Source: Nitrospirae bacterium 13_2_20CM_2_62_8 (GTDB lineage: Bacteria; Nitrospirota; Nitrospiria; Nitrospirales; Nitrospiraceae). Taken from it: DNA of 46,340 bases. The translations under genes and the position numbers were made by a program. Each line of letters begins with the position of its first letter. Positions within the stretch are counted from its first letter, which is position 1. The notes beneath the pieces were generated by a model, which saw nothing but the letters and a program-made list of their open reading frames with translations, did no database searches and had not been told where the DNA came from. The stretch lies in NCBI GenBank assembly GCA_001914955.1, contig MNDM01000061.1, positions 28,816 to 75,155 of the forward strand, written 5' to 3'. Below, piece after piece: positions 24,569-32,959 of the stretch.

Positions 24569-25074
24569 CAGGGCGCTCCACTTCTCCGTGGCTCGGGCGT
24601 GCCCCGCCGCGACGCCATCCCGAACGGCAGATCTCCGTCAACACTGTTCAAGAGAATGGATTGCACGCCCACCCATCGAAGCTTGCCGTGTCCCCGCTCC
24701 CGCAGACCAGGATCCGCCGACGTCCGTTTCCACTGACCGTGCCAATGCACGAACACATCGATGGTATCGCCTTCGATCACGATCCGCTCGATCGAGAAAT
24801 CGAGGGAGATTTCCTGGAAGTGCTGAAAGTCCTTCGATATCTCACGCTCCAACCGGTCCAGCGGATCGGACGGAAGCATCAACGACCGGACGCCGGACAG
24901 ATCTTTCTCAACATACGCCTTCTTCAGGGAGTCGACGGCCGCGTCGATCCGCCGGTACCGCGCGTGGTCGAGAGGATACCGGACTTCTTTGGAGGAACAG
25001 CCCAGAGCCTGAACGAGGCTCCAGGCCAGACAGAGGAAGACCGCCCACCACACCCGCCCGAGACGAGTCGACAT
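24568..25074 (-). CDS. Small lipoprotein, NTF2-like by pattern
   Basis: A 168-residue protein. Residues 1-26 form a lipoprotein signal (WAVFLCLAWSLVQALGCSSK, lipobox ALGC). The mature part begins with a helix (RRIDAAVDSLKKAYVEKDLS) followed by alternating hydrophobic beta strands (ISLDFSIERIVIEGDTIDVF, then VHWHGQWKRT). This layout resembles NTF2/SnoaL-like domains, though I do not recognise a specific family. ATG 25074 sits 5 bp after a TATACT, so the mRNA should be leaderless. It is cotranscribed with nadB; no functional link is evident. Confidence 0.7.
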   Translation of the reverse strand: MSTRLGRVWWAVFLCLAWSLVQALGCSSKEVRYPLDHARYRRIDAAVDSLKKAYVEKDLSGVRSLMLPSDPLDRLEREISKDFQHFQEISLDFSIERIVIEGDTIDVFVHWHGQWKRTSADPGLRERGHGKLRWVGVQSILLNSVDGDLPFGMASRRGTPEPRRSGAP

Positions 25075-25079
25075 GCCGC

Positions 25080-25109
25080 AGTATAGGAAGAGGGAGATCG
25101 GGGCGTCAA
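25080..25109 (-). promoter_or_regulatory. Promoter of the lipoprotein-nadB operon, predicted leaderless
   Basis: TTGACG (25109-25104), an 18-bp spacer and TATACT (25085-25080). The ATG begins at 25074, within the expected start site of transcription, and no ribosome site is present. Confidence 0.65.
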
Positions 25110-25203
25110 GCCGTGCGGTCAGCAATCCGACACCGCCCTGACGGCGTCGCGTGGTGGCATCGTCGACGTCTGGATGCGGACGGAAGGGGATGTGATCAAT
25201 TTC

Positions 25204-25233
25204 TTGACACGCTCCGCGCGTCTGTGCTAGGAA
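25204..25233 (+). promoter_or_regulatory. Promoter of the bS22-like gene
   Basis: TTGACA (25204-25209) with CTAGGA at 17 bp or TAGGAA at 18 bp. The leader would be about 95 nt, long for this window. I see no recognisable riboswitch in it. Confidence 0.5.
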
Positions 25234-25333
25234 ACGCTTGGTTTTTCAGTTGATTCAGCGCAGTACGGTTGCCACGTGCTGCTTGCTTTCGACAGGGAGA
25301 ATCGATACACTCCGGCTGCGTTGGAGATCGCGT

Positions 25334-25429
25334 ATGGCCAGCGTCCTTAAGAAGCGACGGAAAAAGATGCGGAAGCACAAGCACAAGAAGCTTCGCAGGC
25401 GGCAGAAATTTCTGCGCAGGCGGAATTAA
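25334..25429 (+). CDS. bS22-like / AURKAIP1-COX24 domain microprotein
   Basis: A 31-residue, extremely basic protein beginning MASVLKKRRKKMRKHKHKK. The pattern matches the AURKAIP1/COX24 motif and mycobacterial ribosomal protein bS22 (small-subunit microprotein starting MGSVIKKRRKRM). It is therefore a likely 30S ribosomal component, by similarity. GGAG lies seven bases before the ATG. The 72-residue gene follows 30 bp later. It is easily missed because of its length. Confidence 0.8.
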   Translation: MASVLKKRRKKMRKHKHKKLRRRQKFLRRRN

Positions 25430-25459
25430 TCGCAACCCCGAAGGCGACTGGAGGTCACC

Positions 25460-25678
25460 GTGGCCGAGGGAAAGAAAGCCCGGATTCGAGTCCGAACGGT
25501 TAACGGCTCTTACGTGGGGGACTTTCTGATTCCGCCCATGCGCAACCGGGTGTCGGATGTGCTCAATGAGGAGCAACGGCTGTTTATTAACCTCACCGAT
25601 GTCGTGATTAACGACAAAGAACGGGCCGAATTCGTCTCGCTCAACAAGAACCTGATCGAGTCCATCACCCAGCTCTAG
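25460..25678 (+). CDS. Conserved-looking 72-residue protein of unknown function
   Basis: Small beta-rich protein (RIRVRTVNGSYVGDFLIPP, then RVSDVLNEEQRLFINLTDVV). The layout suggests a compact all-beta domain with the motif RVSDVLN. GTG 25460 has GGAGG five bases upstream. It lies 30 bp after the bS22-like gene and is probably cotranscribed. The motif resembles short uncharacterised domains (DUF6812-type), from memory only. No enzymatic residues stand out. Confidence 0.75.
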   Translation: MAEGKKARIRVRTVNGSYVGDFLIPPMRNRVSDVLNEEQRLFINLTDVVINDKERAEFVSLNKNLIESITQL

Positions 25679-25771
25679 TTCCGCGGCCACTGTTCTTTGC
25701 TCCCCTTCCAGAGCGAATACCCTGTCGCCAGTCGCGAACCCTCCGAGCAACTCGCCGCTAGTTAGCATGCG

Positions 25772-27508
25772 ATGGCCTACTACTCCCGCTTCTCTCCATT
25801 CCTGAAACCATACCTGCCGCAGATGGTGGGGGCCGCCGTGCTGGTCATGGCTGTCGCCCTCGTCAACCTCCTGCTCGTGCGGTTGGCGGGTTTTCTGTGG
25901 GACATCATCACCGTCCAGCACGACCTCAGGAGCATGACGAACGCAATCGGGCTGTTCCTGGGACTGGTCATCGCCCAAGGCATGCTGGCGATGGGACACA
26001 GCTACCTGACCGCCTGGGTGTCCCAGCACATCCTGGCGGACTTTCGGATTCACGTGTTCGCTCATCTTCAGAGACTCTCGCTCGGCTTTTTCGCCAAACG
26101 CCGGACGGGAGAGATCCTGTCACGTCTCATGAACGACGTGAGTGTCATTCAATCGACGGTGACCGAAACGCCCATCGACTCGGCGAAACAGCTCGTGACC
26201 TTGGTCGGCGGCGTCGCATTCTTGCTGGTCATGAACTGGCGTCTCTGCCTGTTGATCCTGATGCTCCTCCCCCTCTTGGTGCTGGTGGCCAGGATGTTCG
26301 GACAGCGGCTGAGATCACTGTCGACAGCGATCCAGGACCAGACCGCCTCCACCACCACCCTCGTCGAAGAAGTGCTCGCCGGCATCCGGGTCGTCAAGTC
26401 GTTCGTGCAGACCCATCGCGAGGAGGCGCGTTTCGCGTCGCAGCTTCGCACCGCCCTCGAGATGACCCTCCGGAGGGCGGCCGTGCTCGCCGTGTTCATC
26501 CCGACGATCACGCTGCTGACCTTCGCCGCGGCCGCCGCCGTTCTGTGGTACGGGGGCAGACAGGTGATCGAAGGCGCCGTCTCGCCGGGTGATCTGTTTG
26601 CCTTCGTGCTCTTCGCCGGCATTCTCATCGGCCCCTTCGGTTCAGCCGCCAGAGTGTTTGCGCAGATCAAGGAAGCCCAGGGTGCCATGCAGCGGGTGTT
26701 TGAAATTCTCGACACCCAACCGGAGATCAGGGATCGACCGGACGCGATAGATATGCCCCCGATCCGCGGCCATGTGCGCGTCGATCGGGTGGGCTTCGCG
26801 TACGACCCCAGACAGCCTGTTCTGTGTGAGGTGTCGTTCGAGGTCAGGCCCGGAGAGATGGTGGCGTTCGTCGGTCCCACCGGTGCCGGCAAGACCACCT
26901 TGGTGAACCTCCTGCACCGCTTCTATGACCCGACCGAGGGCTCCGTGACCATTGACGGTCACGACCTCCGCATGGTTCGTCTCGACAGTCTGTATCGACA
27001 GATTGCCCTGGTCCCCCAGGAAACCATGCTGTTCGGGGGCACCATTCTGGACAATATCCGGTATGGCCGTCAGGAGGCGACGGAGGAGGAGGTGATCACC
27101 GCCAGCCGTGCCGCCAACGCGCACGACTTTATCCTCGCGACTCCGGACGGATACCGGACGCTCGTGGGCGAAAAAGGGGTAAATCTGTCGGGCGGCCAGC
27201 GGCAGCGGCTGGCGATCGCCCGGGCGGTGCTGAAGAACCCCCGAATCCTGATGTTGGACGAGGCGACGTCAGCCTTGGATTCCGAATCCGAGATGCTGGT
27301 TCAGGACGCACTCGACCGGTTGATGTCAGGCCGGACCACCTTCGTGATCGCCCACCGGCTGACCACCGTGCAACGGGCCGATCGCATCTTCGTTCTGAAC
27401 AAGGGACGCATCGTGGAGGAGGGAACCCACACGTCGCTGATGGAACGGAAGGGACTCTATCACTATCTGTATACGCTCAGGCTGGAAGAGCTGATGGCTG
27501 ATAGCTAA
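25772..27508 (+). CDS. MsbA-like ABC half-transporter (type IV exporter)
   Basis: A 578-residue membrane-fused ABC exporter, dimeric in the inner membrane. Six helices span about residues 15-300. The nucleotide-binding domain is complete: Walker A GPTGAGKTT, Q-loop LVPQETMLFGGT, signature NLSGGQRQRLAIARA, Walker B ILMLDEATSALD and H-loop IAHRL. Lipid A core flippases (MsbA), lipid exporters and drug exporters share this architecture, and the substrate cannot be told here. ATG 25772 has no clear ribosome site. The next gene converges 7 bp away. Confidence 0.9.
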   Translation: MAYYSRFSPFLKPYLPQMVGAAVLVMAVALVNLLLVRLAGFLWDIITVQHDLRSMTNAIGLFLGLVIAQGMLAMGHSYLTAWVSQHILADFRIHVFAHLQRLSLGFFAKRRTGEILSRLMNDVSVIQSTVTETPIDSAKQLVTLVGGVAFLLVMNWRLCLLILMLLPLLVLVARMFGQRLRSLSTAIQDQTASTTTLVEEVLAGIRVVKSFVQTHREEARFASQLRTALEMTLRRAAVLAVFIPTITLLTFAAAAAVLWYGGRQVIEGAVSPGDLFAFVLFAGILIGPFGSAARVFAQIKEAQGAMQRVFEILDTQPEIRDRPDAIDMPPIRGHVRVDRVGFAYDPRQPVLCEVSFEVRPGEMVAFVGPTGAGKTTLVNLLHRFYDPTEGSVTIDGHDLRMVRLDSLYRQIALVPQETMLFGGTILDNIRYGRQEATEEEVITASRAANAHDFILATPDGYRTLVGEKGVNLSGGQRQRLAIARAVLKNPRILMLDEATSALDSESEMLVQDALDRLMSGRTTFVIAHRLTTVQRADRIFVLNKGRIVEEGTHTSLMERKGLYHYLYTLRLEELMADS

Positions 27509-27515
27509 TGGCTGC

Positions 27516-28214
27516 TCACTTCACCTTCGAGAAATCCGCCTCAAATTCTTCCGTCTTCCCGTCGGGGAAAAAGATGACCACCTTGGTCTTGGCGCTCGGA
27601 TCGAAGCCGTCATACGCAAACCGCGCCGTAAATCGGGAACGATAGGCCGGGCCCTGGCCCTCGTTCTTGCGCCCCCGTTCCGCCGGCCCCATATCAATCG
27701 GATGGATCGTCTTGGAGCCCTGCTGGAACGCGACCTTGACACCGTCGGCAAAATATTCGTCGTCTCCGCAGAGTTGGATCTCGACCTCCATGTTCGGCAT
27801 GTCGACGACCTTTTGGATGAACCCGTCGGGCATGCGCACTTCTTTTTTCTGTTTCTTCGATTCCGTCGCTTCCTGCCGGCCAAAGGCCTCCAATCGATAC
27901 CGCTTGGTCCGTAGAATGGCGCTGGCGCCGCAGGGGTCTTTCTCCGGATCGGCGCCGACGCGTGTCGTGAGCGAGACCTGCTTCATGAGCTTCTTGATTT
28001 CTTCATCCGGCTTGGACGATTCGGCCGCCTTCTCCATCGGCGCGCGTCCGGCTTCAAGCGCCTTCTTGGCCTCCTCCATCGTAAGTTTGACATCGATGGC
28101 ATAGGCCATCTCTGCTGATCCCATCCATGCCGCAACCGACCAGGCCATGACGAGCGCCCCGAGTGCGGCGCGACCTTCAATCGGCCGACCTCCCGCCATG
28201 GGTGCGGAACGCAT
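27516..28214 (-). CDS. Exported protein of unknown function
   Basis: A 232-residue protein with a signal peptide ending near AYA (ALGALVMAWSVAAWMGSAEM then AYA). The mature part has a helical start (KLTMEEAKKALEAGRAPMEK) and then a beta-rich region with two Cys (KDPCGASAI and IQLCGDDEYF) that could form a disulfide. It ends with VVIFFPDGKTEEFEADFSK. I do not recognise the family. ATG 28214 has AAGGAGG at the right distance, ruling out longer starts. It has its own strong promoter (28303-28331), so it is probably well expressed. Confidence 0.75.
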   Translation of the reverse strand: MRSAPMAGGRPIEGRAALGALVMAWSVAAWMGSAEMAYAIDVKLTMEEAKKALEAGRAPMEKAAESSKPDEEIKKLMKQVSLTTRVGADPEKDPCGASAILRTKRYRLEAFGRQEATESKKQKKEVRMPDGFIQKVVDMPNMEVEIQLCGDDEYFADGVKVAFQQGSKTIHPIDMGPAERGRKNEGQGPAYRSRFTARFAYDGFDPSAKTKVVIFFPDGKTEEFEADFSKVK

Positions 28215-28302
28215 ACGTCTCCTCCTTCGATCACCGCGGCACCACCGTGCGCGGCAGCCGGCCATCATGCCATGAGCAAGCGGGCTCGGCCAATCGGGCG
28301 CC

Positions 28303-28331
28303 ATTGTAAGCAAATCGCCGGACCTTTTCAA
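28303..28331 (-). promoter_or_regulatory. Promoter of the exported 232-residue protein
   Basis: TTGAAA (28331-28326), a 17-bp spacer and TACAAT (28308-28303). The leader would be about 82 nt and contains the AAGGAGG site. Confidence 0.7.
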
Positions 28332-28496
28332 TCGGGAGTACCGCCTCGGCCGCGGGTTGGCGGGACCGCTCACGCTTCGACCCTATTCGGTGGCGACTGG
28401 ACCACTTCGTGCACTGATCTGGTATACTCGGGGCTACGTCACCTTCCCGGAGCTCGACACAACCGAACTCTCAGCAGACGGAGACGCTCTGTTACC

Positions 28497-29255
28497 ATGA
28501 CTTTGCCGGGCGACAAGATTCGCGATGGGCGCGGCGAGCATCCTTCTTCGTTGGTGGCTCACGTAATGAGCCCGGGCGTCGTCCAGATTCCCGGAGACGT
28601 GTCGGTTCGTGACGCCGCGGTGATCATGCAGAAAGAGCATGCCCCCTGTGTCATCGTCAGAGACTCGGATGACAAGATTGGCATCATGACCCATTCGGAC
28701 ATCGTTCACAAGGTGGTCGCGCGGGGCCTCGATCCTGACGAGGTGGAAGCGAGCACGATTATGTCCAGCCCGGTGTATGGCGTTGAATTCAACCAAACCG
28801 TCGAGAGCGCCGCGACCGTGATGGCGACCCACGGTGTCCCTCTGCTCCTCGTCACGAGGCAGAACCAGCCCATAGCAATCCTGGCGGCCCGAAACATAGT
28901 GTGTTCGCCCGCACGGAGCGGGTCCCGCATCGCCGTCTCATTGAAAGTGCATGATGGGAAGCCAGCACTGACCACGCAGGTCGCGGCCATCTCGCAATTG
29001 AGTCACCTCGGCGCGTTTGTCGAGATGCCGACCCCCTTCTCTCCCGGCACCAGTGTGAGTCTGAATTTTTACCTCCCCGGATCCGGCCGTCAGATCCAGG
29101 CTCATGCGACGGTCCTGAAGAGTCGTGGCCGGATGGGAACGCCGAGGGGAGCTCTGGAAACCCAGCCGGCGGGCATGGAGGTTGAATTCACGCGTCTGGC
29201 AGGCTCCGACCAGTCTCAGATCACAGCCTGGGTGATCCGCTCGCTCTACAAATAG
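28497..29255 (+). CDS. CBS-domain pair fused to a PilZ-like domain
   Basis: A 252-residue cytoplasmic protein. Residues about 20-135 hold two CBS motifs (VAHVMSPGVVQIPGDVSVRD with GIMTHSDIVHKVV, and IMSSPVYGVEFNQTVESAA), which usually bind adenosyl ligands. Residues about 140-250 resemble PilZ (SRIAVSLKV, then SHLGAFVEMPTPFSPGTSVS). The canonical c-di-GMP residues are weak: the RxxxR arm is reduced to a lone Arg and the D/NxSxxG motif reads QLSHLG, so ligand binding is uncertain. A TATACT at 28423-28428 is a plausible -10. Function is inferred to be ligand-responsive regulation. Confidence 0.75.
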   Translation: MTLPGDKIRDGRGEHPSSLVAHVMSPGVVQIPGDVSVRDAAVIMQKEHAPCVIVRDSDDKIGIMTHSDIVHKVVARGLDPDEVEASTIMSSPVYGVEFNQTVESAATVMATHGVPLLLVTRQNQPIAILAARNIVCSPARSGSRIAVSLKVHDGKPALTTQVAAISQLSHLGAFVEMPTPFSPGTSVSLNFYLPGSGRQIQAHATVLKSRGRMGTPRGALETQPAGMEVEFTRLAGSDQSQITAWVIRSLYK

Positions 29256-29303
29256 TCAGGAGCGCCCCGACCCGCCACTCCGCGTCGCGTTCATGCTGTT
29301 GTT

Positions 29304-29332
29304 TTGACCATCCGCCAGTCACCTGATAAGAT
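29304..29332 (+). promoter_or_regulatory. Promoter of the LOG-family gene
   Basis: TTGACC (29304-29309), a 17-bp spacer and TAAGAT (29327-29332). The leader is about 27 nt and carries GGAGAG before the ATG. Confidence 0.7.
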
Positions 29333-29365
29333 TTGAGACACGTCGAACGCCCAGGAGAGCGGAGC

Positions 29366-30439
29366 ATGGCCAGCCGACCGTCGCTGACGAACGAGGAACT
29401 CCTCAAGCAGATCCAAGCCATGCTGGGCGGATCCGATGACGATCCGCAAAAGGTGTTCCTGAAGGAGATGCTGCTGGGAGTCCTCAAGCTGCATCACCCC
29501 CGGCTGGATACGCTCGACATCAAGATCCTGAATCGGACGCTGAAAGAACTTCGCTACGCATTCAAAGTCTTCCACCCATACCGCCACCGGCCCAAAGTCA
29601 GCCTGTTCGGTTCAGCCAGGACGCAGTCCGACGATCCCAACTATCAATTGGCGTACCGATTCGCTCGGCTCCTGGCCCGGCGAGGGTACATGGTGATCAC
29701 CGGCGGGGCCGACGGGATCATGCGGGCCGGCCAGGAGGGGGCCGGGAGGGAGAGCAGCTTCGGCGTCAACATCATGTTGCCGTTCGAGCAGGGCCCGAAT
29801 GCGATCATCGCGGATGATCCCAAGCTGATCACCTTTAAATATTTCTTCACAAGGAAGCTGTTGTTCGTGAAGGAATCCGACGCCATCGCGCTGTTTCCCG
29901 GCGGCTTCGGCACGCACGACGAAGGCTTCGAAGTGTTGACACTCGCGCAGACCGGCAAGAATAAACCCCAACCGATCGTCTGCCTGCAAGCCCCGGGCTG
30001 CGACTACTGGGACCACTGGCATGCGTTTATCACCGATCAGCTCTTGTCCCGCCGGCTCATCAACGAGGAGGACCTCGGCCTGTTTAAAATCTTCGACTCT
30101 GAGAAAGCCGCGGTGGAGGAGATTGAGACCTTCTACCGAAACTATCATTCGATTCGGTTCGTGGACCAGCATCTCGTCATGCGAATCAAGCATCCCCTGT
30201 CGCCCGAACAACTCGCGACCCTTACCCGGGAGTTCACCGATTTGCTGGACGAGGGCTCTTTCGAGCAACGGGGGCCACTTCTAGAGGAACTCGACGAACC
30301 GTCCTTGAAAGACCTCCCTCGCCTGGTCTTCCTCTTTAACCGTCGGAGCGCCGCCCGCCTCCGGCAGCTGATTGATCGGATCAACACCTTCTCGGCCCCG
30401 ACCCCCGTTCCCTCGCCCAGCCAGCCCACAGCAGCCTGA
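29366..30439 (+). CDS. LOG family (TIGR00730-like) nucleotide phosphoribohydrolase-like protein
   Basis: A 357-residue protein, longer than minimal LOG enzymes because of an N-terminal helical extension of about 75 residues and a C-terminal one. The Rossmann-like core has SLFGSARTQSDDP, ITGGADGIM and the diagnostic motif PGGFGTHDE, then VLTLAQTGK. LOG proteins hydrolyse the N-glycosidic bond of nucleoside 5'-monophosphates, including cytokinin ribotides; many were misnamed lysine decarboxylases. ATG 29366 is set by GGAGAG. Confidence 0.85.
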   Translation: MASRPSLTNEELLKQIQAMLGGSDDDPQKVFLKEMLLGVLKLHHPRLDTLDIKILNRTLKELRYAFKVFHPYRHRPKVSLFGSARTQSDDPNYQLAYRFARLLARRGYMVITGGADGIMRAGQEGAGRESSFGVNIMLPFEQGPNAIIADDPKLITFKYFFTRKLLFVKESDAIALFPGGFGTHDEGFEVLTLAQTGKNKPQPIVCLQAPGCDYWDHWHAFITDQLLSRRLINEEDLGLFKIFDSEKAAVEEIETFYRNYHSIRFVDQHLVMRIKHPLSPEQLATLTREFTDLLDEGSFEQRGPLLEELDEPSLKDLPRLVFLFNRRSAARLRQLIDRINTFSAPTPVPSPSQPTAA

Positions 30440-30473
30440 TCGACAGCCACCACAGTTTTTTGCCGGAGAGGGG

Positions 30474-30501
30474 TTCAATCGAGCAACAATCGTGGTATGC
30501 T
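30474..30501 (+). promoter_or_regulatory. Promoter of the DHH phosphoesterase gene, very short leader
   Basis: TTCAAT (30474-30479), a 16-bp spacer and TATGCT (30496-30501). The ATG at 30515 lies about 7 nt after the expected transcript start. The ATG inside the -10 itself cannot be the start if this promoter is used. Confidence 0.5.
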
Positions 30502-30514
30502 TGCCGCGCAGGCT

Positions 30515-31375
30515 ATGAGTCGTCCTCACCCCAAGCACAACCCCACGCCGGCTCCCGACGTCGTCCTGTACCACGCGGAGTGTCTGGACGGCTTCGGCGC
30601 CGCGTGGGCCATCTGGAAGCGATTTCCCTCTGCCCGATTCGTCCCGGTCAAGCACGGGTTCCCTCCGCCTCCTGATCTGGCCGGCCGGCACGTGGTCATC
30701 GTTGACTTCAGCTATGCGAGAGCGACGCTGGAAGCGATGGCAAGTGAGGCCGCCAGCTTGCTGGTGCTGGACCATCACATCACCGCCCAACAGGCGCTGA
30801 CCGATCTCCCGTTCGCCCGCTTCGAGGAGAAGAAGTGCGGGGCGGTCATGGCCTGGGAGTGGGCGCACGCGACTCCCGTTCCCTGGTTGCTGGAATACGT
30901 GCAGGACAAAGACCTGTGGCACTGGGATCTCCCGGCCAGTCGGGAGATCAACGCCGCGCTGGCATCCTATCCGTTTGACTTTCCCCTCTGGGAAGGGTTC
31001 CGCCAGGAGACACTGGAGGCCGAAGGGCGGGCGATCCTGCGCTACGAGAACGAGCTGGCCGGGAAGATCGCGGCGGAAGCGGTGCTGGTCTCGTTCCACG
31101 GCGAGACGGTCCCCGCTGTCCACAGCGCCGTGCTCACCAGCGAACTCGGCGAACGGCTGTCCCGCTCCCACCCCTTCTCCATCATCTGGCACGAACGGGA
31201 CGGCCGCCGGTACTACAGCCTCCGGTCACGCGCGGATGGGGTCGATGTCGCGGCCATCGCCACTGCGTACGGAGGCGGCGGCCACACGCATGCCGCCGGC
31301 TTCTCCGTCCCCCTTGGCCCGGGTGACCCGTTCCCGGTGCCTCCGATCACGCAGCTCAAGGCGAAGGCTCGATGA
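30515..31375 (+). CDS. DHH family phosphoesterase
   Basis: A 286-residue cytoplasmic phosphohydrolase. The N-terminal metal motifs are LYHAECLDGFGAAW and VIVDFSYA, and the DHH motif itself is LVLDHHITA. The C-terminal DHHA1-type block is YGGGGHTHAAGF. Relatives hydrolyse oligonucleotides, cyclic-dinucleotide products or pAp; this shorter branch has not been assigned by me. It is the first gene of a likely pair with the rhomboid protease, 70 bp downstream. Confidence 0.87.
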   Translation: MSRPHPKHNPTPAPDVVLYHAECLDGFGAAWAIWKRFPSARFVPVKHGFPPPPDLAGRHVVIVDFSYARATLEAMASEAASLLVLDHHITAQQALTDLPFARFEEKKCGAVMAWEWAHATPVPWLLEYVQDKDLWHWDLPASREINAALASYPFDFPLWEGFRQETLEAEGRAILRYENELAGKIAAEAVLVSFHGETVPAVHSAVLTSELGERLSRSHPFSIIWHERDGRRYYSLRSRADGVDVAAIATAYGGGGHTHAAGFSVPLGPGDPFPVPPITQLKAKAR

Positions 31376-31445
31376 ACAGGCCGACGCCCGCGGGCAGAGG
31401 CGGCGGGGAACACCCAGGAGGCCATGGCCGACGTAACCGACTGCC

Positions 31446-32171
31446 GTGATCCCTCTCCACGACGACAACCCGACTCAGCACACCCCGGTCCTGACCATCG
31501 CCGTCATCGCGGCCTGCGTGCTGGTCTTTCTGTACCAGGTCTCGCTCCCCGAGGAGTCGGGACGACTGTTCATCCAGCGCTACGGGGCCATTCCGGCAGC
31601 GGTGTTTGGACAGACCGCCGCCTTACCGCCTGAAGTCGCAGCGCTCCCCGCGTTCGCCAGCCTGATCACCAGCATGTTCCTCCACGGGGGCTGGATGCAT
31701 CTGATCGGCAACATGCTGTACTTATGGATCTTCGGAAACAATATCGAGGACGTGATGGGGCACGCCAGGTTCGCCGTCTTCTATCTGGTCTCCGGGATCG
31801 TCGCCGCCCTCGGCCACGCGCTGACCGACCCTGCCTCCGCCGTGCCGATGGTGGGCGCGAGCGGAGCCATCTCGGGGGTCCTCGGCGCCTATCTCCTGCT
31901 CTTTCCGCGGGCGCAGGTCCTCGTGCTGGTCCCTCTCGGCATGTTCACCAGAATGATGTACGTGCCGGCCGGCCTCGTGCTGGGATTCTGGTTCGTGCTG
32001 CAGCTCATCGTCGGAAGCATGAGCCTGGGGAGTGGAGGCGGGGGGGTGGCGTGGTTCGCGCACGTGGGAGGGTTTCTCGCCGGCATGGCACTGATCGGCC
32101 TCTTTAAGCGCCCCGAGGTGCCCTTCTTCGCTCCACAGCGACATCGGCCCTGGAGGCCATCAGACTGGTAA
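31446..32171 (+). CDS. Rhomboid family intramembrane serine protease
   Basis: A 241-residue membrane protein beginning MIPLHDDNPTQHTPVLTIAV, the start typical of this bacterial branch, which fixes GTG 31446. The catalytic Ser is in GASGAISGVLGAY and the catalytic His in WFAHVGGFLAG. The L1-type motif is HGGWMHLIGNMLYLWIFGNN. At least six membrane helices are apparent. It cleaves transmembrane segments of unknown clients. No good ribosome site directly precedes the GTG; an AGGAGG lies about 26 bases upstream next to an out-of-frame ATG. Confidence 0.9.
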   Translation: MIPLHDDNPTQHTPVLTIAVIAACVLVFLYQVSLPEESGRLFIQRYGAIPAAVFGQTAALPPEVAALPAFASLITSMFLHGGWMHLIGNMLYLWIFGNNIEDVMGHARFAVFYLVSGIVAALGHALTDPASAVPMVGASGAISGVLGAYLLLFPRAQVLVLVPLGMFTRMMYVPAGLVLGFWFVLQLIVGSMSLGSGGGGVAWFAHVGGFLAGMALIGLFKRPEVPFFAPQRHRPWRPSDW

Positions 32172-32207
32172 GCAGACTGGCGCCGGCTTTCATCCTGCCT
32201 GGCCCGG

Positions 32208-32744
32208 CTATCCCGACTTCGTTGCCTGCTTCTTTGATTCAGACGACGCTTCAAGGACCGCCCGGGTTTGTTCAGCCCGAAACCGTATGACCCTGGCACG
32301 GATTGCCGGAGAGCGAACGGCCAGGATTTGGGCGGCCAGCAGTCCGGCATTCTCCGCCCCGCCGATGGCCACCGTGGCGACTGGCACGCCGCGCGGCATT
32401 TGCACCATCGACAGCAGGGAATCGAGGCCCCTGAGATGTTCGGTCGGGATCGGCACGCCGATCACCGGTAAATGCGTCTTCGCCGCCACCACACCCGGCA
32501 GGGCTGCTGCGCCTCCCGCGCCGGCCACGATGACCTCGATGCCGCGGTCCGCTGCCTGCTCCGCATACTGAAACAGGCGATCCGGAGTCCGGTGGGCTGA
32601 CAGCACCAACAGCTCGCTCGGCACCCCGAGGTGCGTCAGGACCTCTGCGGTCTTCTCCAGCACCGGCAGGTCGGTTTTGCTTCCGCCGAGGATACCGACC
32701 AGCGGTGACGCATTTCCAGGCTTTCTCTCACGCGAACCTGGCAT
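32208..32744 (-). CDS. purE: N5-carboxyaminoimidazole ribonucleotide mutase PurE
   Basis: A 178-residue enzyme of purine synthesis. The nucleotide-binding start is [20 protein letters not shown], with SKTD replacing the frequent [28 protein letters not shown] and [18 protein letters not shown] are the class I signatures, and [19 protein letters not shown] ends the core. A Lys/Ser-rich tail follows. AAGGAGG precedes ATG 32744. No purK is adjacent. It diverges from the HlyD operon. Confidence 0.93.
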   Translation of the reverse strand: MPGSRERKPGNASPLVGILGGSKTDLPVLEKTAEVLTHLGVPSELLVLSAHRTPDRLFQYAEQAADRGIEVIVAGAGGAAALPGVVAAKTHLPVIGVPIPTEHLRGLDSLLSMVQMPRGVPVATVAIGGAENAGLLAAQILAVRSPAIRARVIRFRAEQTRAVLEASSESKKQATKSG

Positions 32745-32829
32745 TGAAACCTCCTTGTCAGGAATGACTCGTGAACACCCAGCGGCTCGGAAACGCTCGC
32801 TGCTGGCGGTTCCCTGTGCGTGGCGCGCT

Positions 32830-32859
32830 ACCTTAGCCTTTGTCCGACGGAAGCGTCAA
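32830..32859 (-). promoter_or_regulatory. Promoter of purE
   Basis: TTGACG (32859-32854), an 18-bp spacer and TAAGGT (32835-32830). It stands back to back with the HlyD-operon promoter, 37 bp away. No PurR-like palindrome was seen. Confidence 0.5.
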
Positions 32860-32896
32860 GGTCAAAGGGCCGTGACGGCTCCGGCGGGCAAGCCGT

Positions 32897-32926
32897 TTGA
32901 CCAGAAGCTAACGAATCCATTATAGT
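32897..32926 (+). promoter_or_regulatory. Promoter of the HlyD-TolC-ABC operon
   Basis: TTGACC (32897-32902), an 18-bp spacer and TATAGT (32921-32926). The leader is about 27 nt and ends with GGGAGG before the GTG start. Confidence 0.7.
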
Positions 32927-32959
32927 TATAAGCAAGGTTGTGTCCCTGGGAGGCTTCCT

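Noticed and set aside
31424-31633. A 69-codon frame with AGGAGG directly before its ATG, overlapping the rhomboid gene start
   Set aside because: The rhomboid frame has the exact family N-terminus from GTG 31446; the overlapping frame has no recognisable product. The ribosome site may instead help translation of rhomboid.
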